Assembly (NCBI GenBank): GCA_017590115.1
Contig: JAGGNK010015447.1
Location: 186,001 to 250,000 of the forward strand
Direction: 5' to 3'
From: Montifringilla adamsi
Lineage: Eukaryota; Chordata; Aves; Passeriformes; Passeridae
Length of the DNA stretch: 64,000 nt
Part shown: positions 58,369 through 64,000 of the stretch, one piece after another
Layout: every line of letters starts with the position of its first letter
Position numbering within the stretch: the first letter of the stretch is position 1
Notes under the pieces: generated by a model
What the model was told of the DNA's origin: nothing
The model's database searches: none
What the model saw: only the letters and a program-made list of their open reading frames with translations
Position numbers and translations under genes: made by a program

Positions 58369-60513
58369 AGGAAATCAAAGAGGACAGAGAGCACAGCCTG
58401 ATGAACATGAGCATTCTCTGCTGCTTGTGACCTGGTTTCAGGAAGAAAATGTATCTGGGAAGTGTGTGTGAGGCTCTTGTCTTGCCTTCAAATCTCCCAG
58501 GTCAGGGAGAAGAAAGCAATGATGTAAACTCAGGGATTAAGGAACTGAGGGGCACACTTAATTAAGCTGAGGCCAATTTAAGCCAAGTAGGCACCACCAT
58601 TGCAGGCTTTGGGGACATTTGCAAGATAAGGTCTTTTTCCCTTCCATCTTTAACTCGGTGTCCAAGGTCTAGCAGCCAGCTACAACTCCCTGCCTCATTT
58701 CTTAGGCTGTAGAGGGTTTCTTTGCGTCTACAAAACTATCTAAGCTTGGTGTTGTAGGTCAGGCAGGGTCATGTGCCTCCAGCCTGGAAATCAATGTCCA
58801 GGCAGCAGCAGAGGCCAGGAATCCATAGGGACTGCAGGATGTACACTGAATTACACCCTGTTCTGCTAAGAAAGCTCCTACTAGGCCTGGGATGGTCCTG
58901 ATGGTTTAACTTCTTATCAGTATAAGCAGCAAGGAAATTGGACATTAGGTTGTCTGGCTGGACAGGTGTCTTCACTGTCCTGAAGCTAAAGAAGGCATTA
59001 TTAGCACTTTCATCCTAATAAGAAACCAGTGTGCTAAGAGTCACCGTGTCCCATTTTCTGGAATGCTTATTTCCCTCTGTTTGCTCTCATAGCAATAGAG
59101 CATTTTAATGCATGACGATACTTGGTATTTCTCCTTGTAGGTGCCATATTTGAACTAGAAAGAATAGATTGATGTTCCCTATTCATAACTTTTTTCTCCA
59201 ATATATTATTTTTAATACTGTTATTTTTAAATTTTGCTTATTGTCAAACATAAAGAGTTTAACAACATCATAAGCAACCACCTCCACTACCTACTTGTAT
59301 AAGAATTAATATAAAATGTATAAAATCAATTCATTGGGTAGTGCAAAGCTGCATAGCTCCATTGATTTTAAGACATCACTAACTGGTTTCTTTTTTTTTG
59401 CTCCTAAATCAATTACAACTAGAATTTGGCTTATATTTGAACTTATATTCATCTGCAGACTGTTAAATATTGTTAAAGTTTTGATGTGGTAGTACTTTGA
59501 AGATCCTAATTAAACTACAAAGTGGTAATTATTGATTGAATCCTGCTCAGTTGATTATAACTGGTACTACAGAGTAGTGGTATTTTGTGAAACACAAAGG
59601 TGTTGAAGGAGAGGGTTGGAATTAGTGACATGATGTGTTGCCATTGCCAAGCCAAATCCAGCTCAAATATAAGAAAGTCCAACTCCACTGGGAATGTCCA
59701 GAGGACTAGAGCTGGCCTGAACCTAGCAAATGGATGTACCCAAAAGACCTGTGTGCTCTACAACAATCTGGAGTCGAGTGGCTGCAAAAAATAAATTCAA
59801 TTTGTTCGTCACTGCTCTGTGTTTGTACCCAAATCCTTTCCTTCAGCCCCTCCAGACACATGTGGAAGATAAAACAATATTCTGCCATTCCTCACTCTCC
59901 TCCCCTTCACACACAGACACAAAGGATTTGTTCACACTGTCACAAGGTCACATCATCAATGTCCTTCCTTTGATTTAAGCAGTCTCTCTTCTGGTTGTCA
60001 CTGGTGAGTATGAGAATCACTGCATCTGTGCTAGTTGGTTTTCTTCCTGTCAGCTATTTTTCCATGCTAATAAATTAATACATAGTGACACTTTCAAATA
60101 CTGGAGTTCTTCTGTCAGAATTTTAACTAGCAAATCCCTTTGGTGGGTCCTTCATCCCTCCCTTTGTTTGGAAAGACAGGAAAATGGGATCTGCTATGTA
60201 TCTAACATATTCATGTGGAGGGTTTCGCTTGGGGACTGTCCAGAGCTGAAGACTCAGTGCAAGTAAAGCTGTTTCATTACTCCAGTCCACCTAATGATTC
60301 ATTTATCACCCTCTCCTGCTTAAACATCAGTACCTTTGGCCCCCTAGTTTCGTGGTAGAGCATTTCCTGCAGCTGGCTAAATTATCTGTGCTCACAAAGC
60401 AATCTAATGCTCTTTTTCCTATACATGAGTAGGTTTCAACCTCAGTTTCCCCTCACTTTAATGTTTTCAGAATGTAGTAACTAAGTTCACTCATAATTTT
60501 ATACCAGAATAAA
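58369..60513 (+). other. 3' UTR region and candidate poly(A) signals
   Basis: The sequence after the stop codon becomes AT-rich, especially 59100-59560. Candidate poly(A) signals are ATTAAA at 59509 and AATAAA at 59790, 60069 and 60508. The last is followed by a T/G-rich stretch, which fits a downstream element. Which one ends the elongase mRNA cannot be told from sequence alone. No repeat is recognised here. Confidence 0.4.
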
Positions 60514-60640
60514 CATCATGTATTTTGATTTTCCTTGATTCATGACTGCTTAAAAATTGGAAATGAGTGTGAAATCTGAATGAGATTACACCTTGGTTTT
60601 CCACTCTTAAAATACATTAATTTGTAAATGTTCCATTTAC

Positions 60641-61073
60641 CTTTTTTTACGGCAGCCTTTGCAGCGTAATTTGTGTCCATGTATGACAAAGCAATGGATT
60701 CTGGAGTGTCACTGGCCACATAGGTGGTAACAAAACATGAAAGTACAAATCTGTCACCTGACAGCTTGAAGTGACTGATCACCTAAATCAGACACCACTG
60801 TCACCACTTGTTCTAGACATGAAACCTTTGATTTATTCCTGTCCCTCTTCCTCACAGCCTGAGTGAGTGGCCTGATCTTGAAAGAGTAAGAGCTTTTTGC
60901 TGGTGTGACTTTGATGGCACAAGATGAAAATGAAGTATTTTCAGTTGACTGATAAGGAGGATTGAATTTGCCCAGAAACACCATGCTTTCCATACAGGAA
61001 CAAACACTGGCATGGAACACAGCTGTTACAGAAGCATTGATGCAAGCAAAATTCACTTGTGAGAATATTTGCA
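60641..61073 (-). other. Exon-like open frames on the minus strand, unidentified
   Basis: On the minus strand a strong acceptor (TTTTTTCTTCACTGCCAG) precedes 61073. It opens a 105-codon frame that reaches a donor-like CAG|GTGACA after 60758. In another frame, 60782-60641 is open between TTTAG and AAAG|GTAAAT and encodes about 47 residues with purine-rich first codon positions. The two frames overlap by 25 bases, so at most one model is likely right. I recognise no domain. It could be part of a neighbouring minus-strand gene, a decayed exon, or chance. Confidence 0.2.
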
Positions 61074-61172
61074 CTGGCAGTGAAGAAAAAACTGCAGTGG
61101 TATAGCTGAGTGGCTCTGCAGGTTACTCCTTCAGATTGCCCTTGCTTGTCTTCATTCTCCTGTTTTAAAATT

Positions 61173-61208
61173 GGGTTGTCCAGTTGGAACTGTCCAACTG
61201 GGCAACCC
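61173..61208. repeat. Inverted repeat, 16-bp stem with 4-base loop
   Basis: The left arm 61173-61188 (GGGTTGTCCAGTTGGA) pairs with the right arm 61193-61208 (TCCAACTGGGCAACCC) across the loop ACTG. Fifteen positions are Watson-Crick and one is a T/G wobble. Pairing stops sharply at both ends. It could form a cruciform in DNA or a stable hairpin in RNA of either strand. Confidence 0.9.
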
Positions 61209-64000
61209 TGTTGTGACAAAAAACCTGAGAGCACAGCTATGTGCTTCTGGAATTTAACAGAGAATAAAGGCATCGAATGGGAATTCGCCTCTAAAATCAA
61301 GTCCCTGGAATTAAAGATTACACCACAGCAAAGAACTGGAAGTCAAAAGGGGATGGACATTATAAATTGTAAGCTTGGATGGCTCATGCTATCTGATAGA
61401 GTCCAAAGCTTTGAGGATGGGTTGAAAATACCCACAGCTGGATTTGTGAAAAACCTCTGGGCCAAACGCTACTTCTACATATGAGTGACAAAGACTGCAG
61501 TTCCTCTGGAATGAGGCTGGCACAGCTGTGTGGAAAGCAGCACGCTTAGCTCCACAGCCATGGTTGCTGGGAGCAGGAGTGTTATTCAGTCTTAACAGAT
61601 GACTTTTGGGGGTATGGTGGTGTGTAAGTCTTCCCCTTACAAACTATGGGTAATTCGATGTTCGTAGAGCAGTTTACGTGAACAAGATTTAAAGCATAGT
61701 GCAAGTAGGCTGCTGAAATGAATAAGCTTGATATCTGGTAGTGCTCAGCATCTTTCCTGCTGTTCCAGTCAATGTAAATTATGGATGTTCAGATCAAATT
61801 ACTTTTGAATTAACCAGACCATTTACTCAGTGCTTACTTTCTCTCTGAAGATAAATGAGAAGGATTCTCATTTTAATCAAAACAAAATACAGAAAAGAAA
61901 ATCAATTACTATTTAATGTTTTTTCCATCCCTGTGTGGTGGAAAGTTTCCAGAGGAACTTGGGCTTAAAATTGCAAAGCAATATAAAATGCAGGGACATG
62001 GTTGGGTTTTAGCTATTGGATATTTTTATATACTATCAGAAAACATGGCTGTGTTGTTTTTTTAAAAAAGGCAAAAGAATTACTCTAAACAATTAAACAA
62101 GTAAAAGCAGAATACAGTAGATTGCTTCAACCAAAAAATAAAAATCTGTTGATACAGATGTAAACATTTAGAAAGATCAGCCAGCCCTATATATAGAGCA
62201 GTGTGAATGTGCTGAATTCATTAATGAATAGTTTCATGGATTAGGGCTTGATAAATGGAGTGCTCCATCCAGATGTTTACTGTGATTTGTCAAAGGTCTG
62301 GTACTTAACCCTCCTTGAAATACGAGTCTTTTCTCTAGGATCTCTCCTGGGGACTGTGGCAGTGCCTCTCTCTGGCCTGAATCATCTCAGGACAGGATCA
62401 GGCTGCCGAGGAATTAACCAAGTGGCAGAGGCATGGATTTTCCTTTAACCCTTTTGGTTTCCTCTCACCTTCACATGATTTCCTCACCATCTGCCACAAC
62501 CTTGCCATTATTTAGTCAACACATGGAAATGGGAAAAAAGGAGTCATCCATGTCACCCCAGGGTCCCTGTAACCACAAAATGCGCCGAGGGACGCACATG
62601 GAGTCGCATCAGCACTGAGGAGGAAAAGAGCTGTGGGCAACCTCAAGAGCTTGGTGTGCCCCTCTTCACCACTCAGCGTGTTTTTATTTCTGTGATGCTA
62701 CCACTCCTTGTCAGTGACAAGGATGACCCAAGAGGCAGTATTTGTGAGAAGACTGATGTCCTCAAGGTGTCCTTGGTCAGGGTACCAGAGAGTGTAGTGT
62801 GTGCAGGAGTGACTTTGGGTGTGGGTAGGTGAATGCAGCCCCTGCAGACCATCCCCATGGCTCATTTCTCACCATGTGGGACCTCTCCATGGGATGGGTC
62901 CTTCATCTCGCTGTGGGACACTGAAGGACAGCTCCCAGCAGCCACACCTGCTATGGAAGGCACAGTGGGAGCTGCAGTGAATGCTAGGTTTTGTTGTGGA
63001 TGTGCAGGACTGTAAAGGACCGATTTTCTGTGTTCAACTTCTGGCTAAATCGCAAGTATGTAGACAAATAAATTATTTTCAGGGACTGCCTGGTTAAAAC
63101 ATTAGAAGCACATCTCAACACTATTCTTCCCTAGTCTGCATGCCATCCTTTCTCTCCAGTACCTTGTCTTTCTGCTGCTCTTCAAGAGCATGTCTTTACA
63201 CTGAGCTGAAAAAATGAAGGCTATTAAATAAAAATTGTCCTTTAAAATTCCCTGCTTGGAGTAGATATTCCTTCCCCTTTAACATCATCCTCCCGCTTTC
63301 TCTTGTCCCTTTTTTCTGCTCTTCTTTTGTACCCACACATACAGACACCGTAATAGATTCTTGGACCTTTTAAAGCAGCAAAGAAAGTAGCTACAAGTTA
63401 CTCAAATACTGTACAAGCAGTTGCATTCTTCTGATCTATCAATTAATAAGGTACATTTTCTTCATAAGGTTTTCTACAAGGCTTTAATCCAAGTGAATTT
63501 GGGCAAGTTTTATTTTTCTTTGCACTTCAGCATAATCCCATCTGCCTTCAAATTCAGGATGTGAACACTGCAACTTGATACTGAGAAAAGCTAGAAGCTT
63601 GAACTAGAACTTAAATTTGGCATAGTCCCTGCCAGGCATTCCCTTCTATTGATGAAGGAATGAGAGGCAGCAAGTTACTGCTCTTCTGTGCACTTTATTC
63701 TGCTCTGAGTGGTGCCCACCGTCACAGATATCTGAGGATGTTTTCTCCTGAAATAATGAATTGTTATTTCCAAGGCAATGTTTGGAGGAAGAATGCCTTT
63801 CTGACAGAGCTGGAAAACCAGAATAGTTTTCGAGTATGCAAGGCCTGCTCTGCTTGTAATCCCTGATATGCACTGGTAGCAGATCCCTTATTGTGGTGCA
63901 CAGCTGTATCTGTGGTGTGTCTGTATTTATCATGGGTTTTGCTAGTCTCAGAGGGTGTTATCCTACATTTTGCAGGTTTGATATGTTATCCCATTAAATA
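61209..64000. other. Downstream intergenic DNA
   Basis: No gene, transposon or RNA is recognised. Short open frames at 61110-61484 (+) and 63646-63933 (-) match nothing I know. AT-rich stretches alternate with ordinary sequence to the window edge. Confidence 0.5.

Overview
The window looks like a stretch of bird nuclear genome, probably from a neoavian or passerine species. The main evidence is the density of CR1 LINE fragments. More than twenty copies lie on both strands, most truncated at the 5' side and keeping the CR1 3' end (the stretch around TTTAAGGTCC..TTCCAACCC..ATTCTATGATT). There are also short avian-type endogenous retrovirus LTRs and long single-copy DNA without genes. I see no bacterial, plasmid or CRISPR-like features.

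Layout. 1-49 kb holds no exon I can name: single-copy intergenic DNA with CR1 pieces, a degraded endogenous retrovirus at about 3970-5863 that split an older CR1, a clean solo LTR at 12721-13171 on the minus strand, homopolymer and T/G- or A/C-rich tracts, and one isolated CpG-rich island at 27185-27600. 49.0-58.4 kb holds the only gene I can support fully, on the plus strand: a GTGAGT-rich minisatellite, a GC-box/CpG-island promoter with a probable non-coding first exon, then seven coding exons (50869-58368). Spliced by eye with consistent GT/AG sites and phases, they give a 265-residue very-long-chain fatty acid elongase. All four PUFA-type elongase boxes are present (KxxExxDT, QxxFLHxxHH, NxxxHxxMYxYY, TxxQxxQ), and the sequence around the histidine box ([13 protein letters not shown]) resembles ELOVL8, the ELOVL4-related paralogue best known from fish. 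58.4-64 kb holds the 3' UTR with candidate poly(A) signals, a striking 16-bp-stem hairpin at 61173-61208, and exon-like open frames on the minus strand at 60641-61073 that I cannot name.

The elongase would perform the condensation step of microsomal fatty acid elongation in the endoplasmic reticulum. The other steps are encoded elsewhere, so there is no operon-like teamwork here. The most unusual points are a probable intact ELOVL8 in a bird, two upstream AUGs whose frames both overlap the main start codon, the long hairpin, the array of 5'-splice-site-like motifs upstream of the promoter, and the orphan CpG island with a CRE-like palindrome at its edge.
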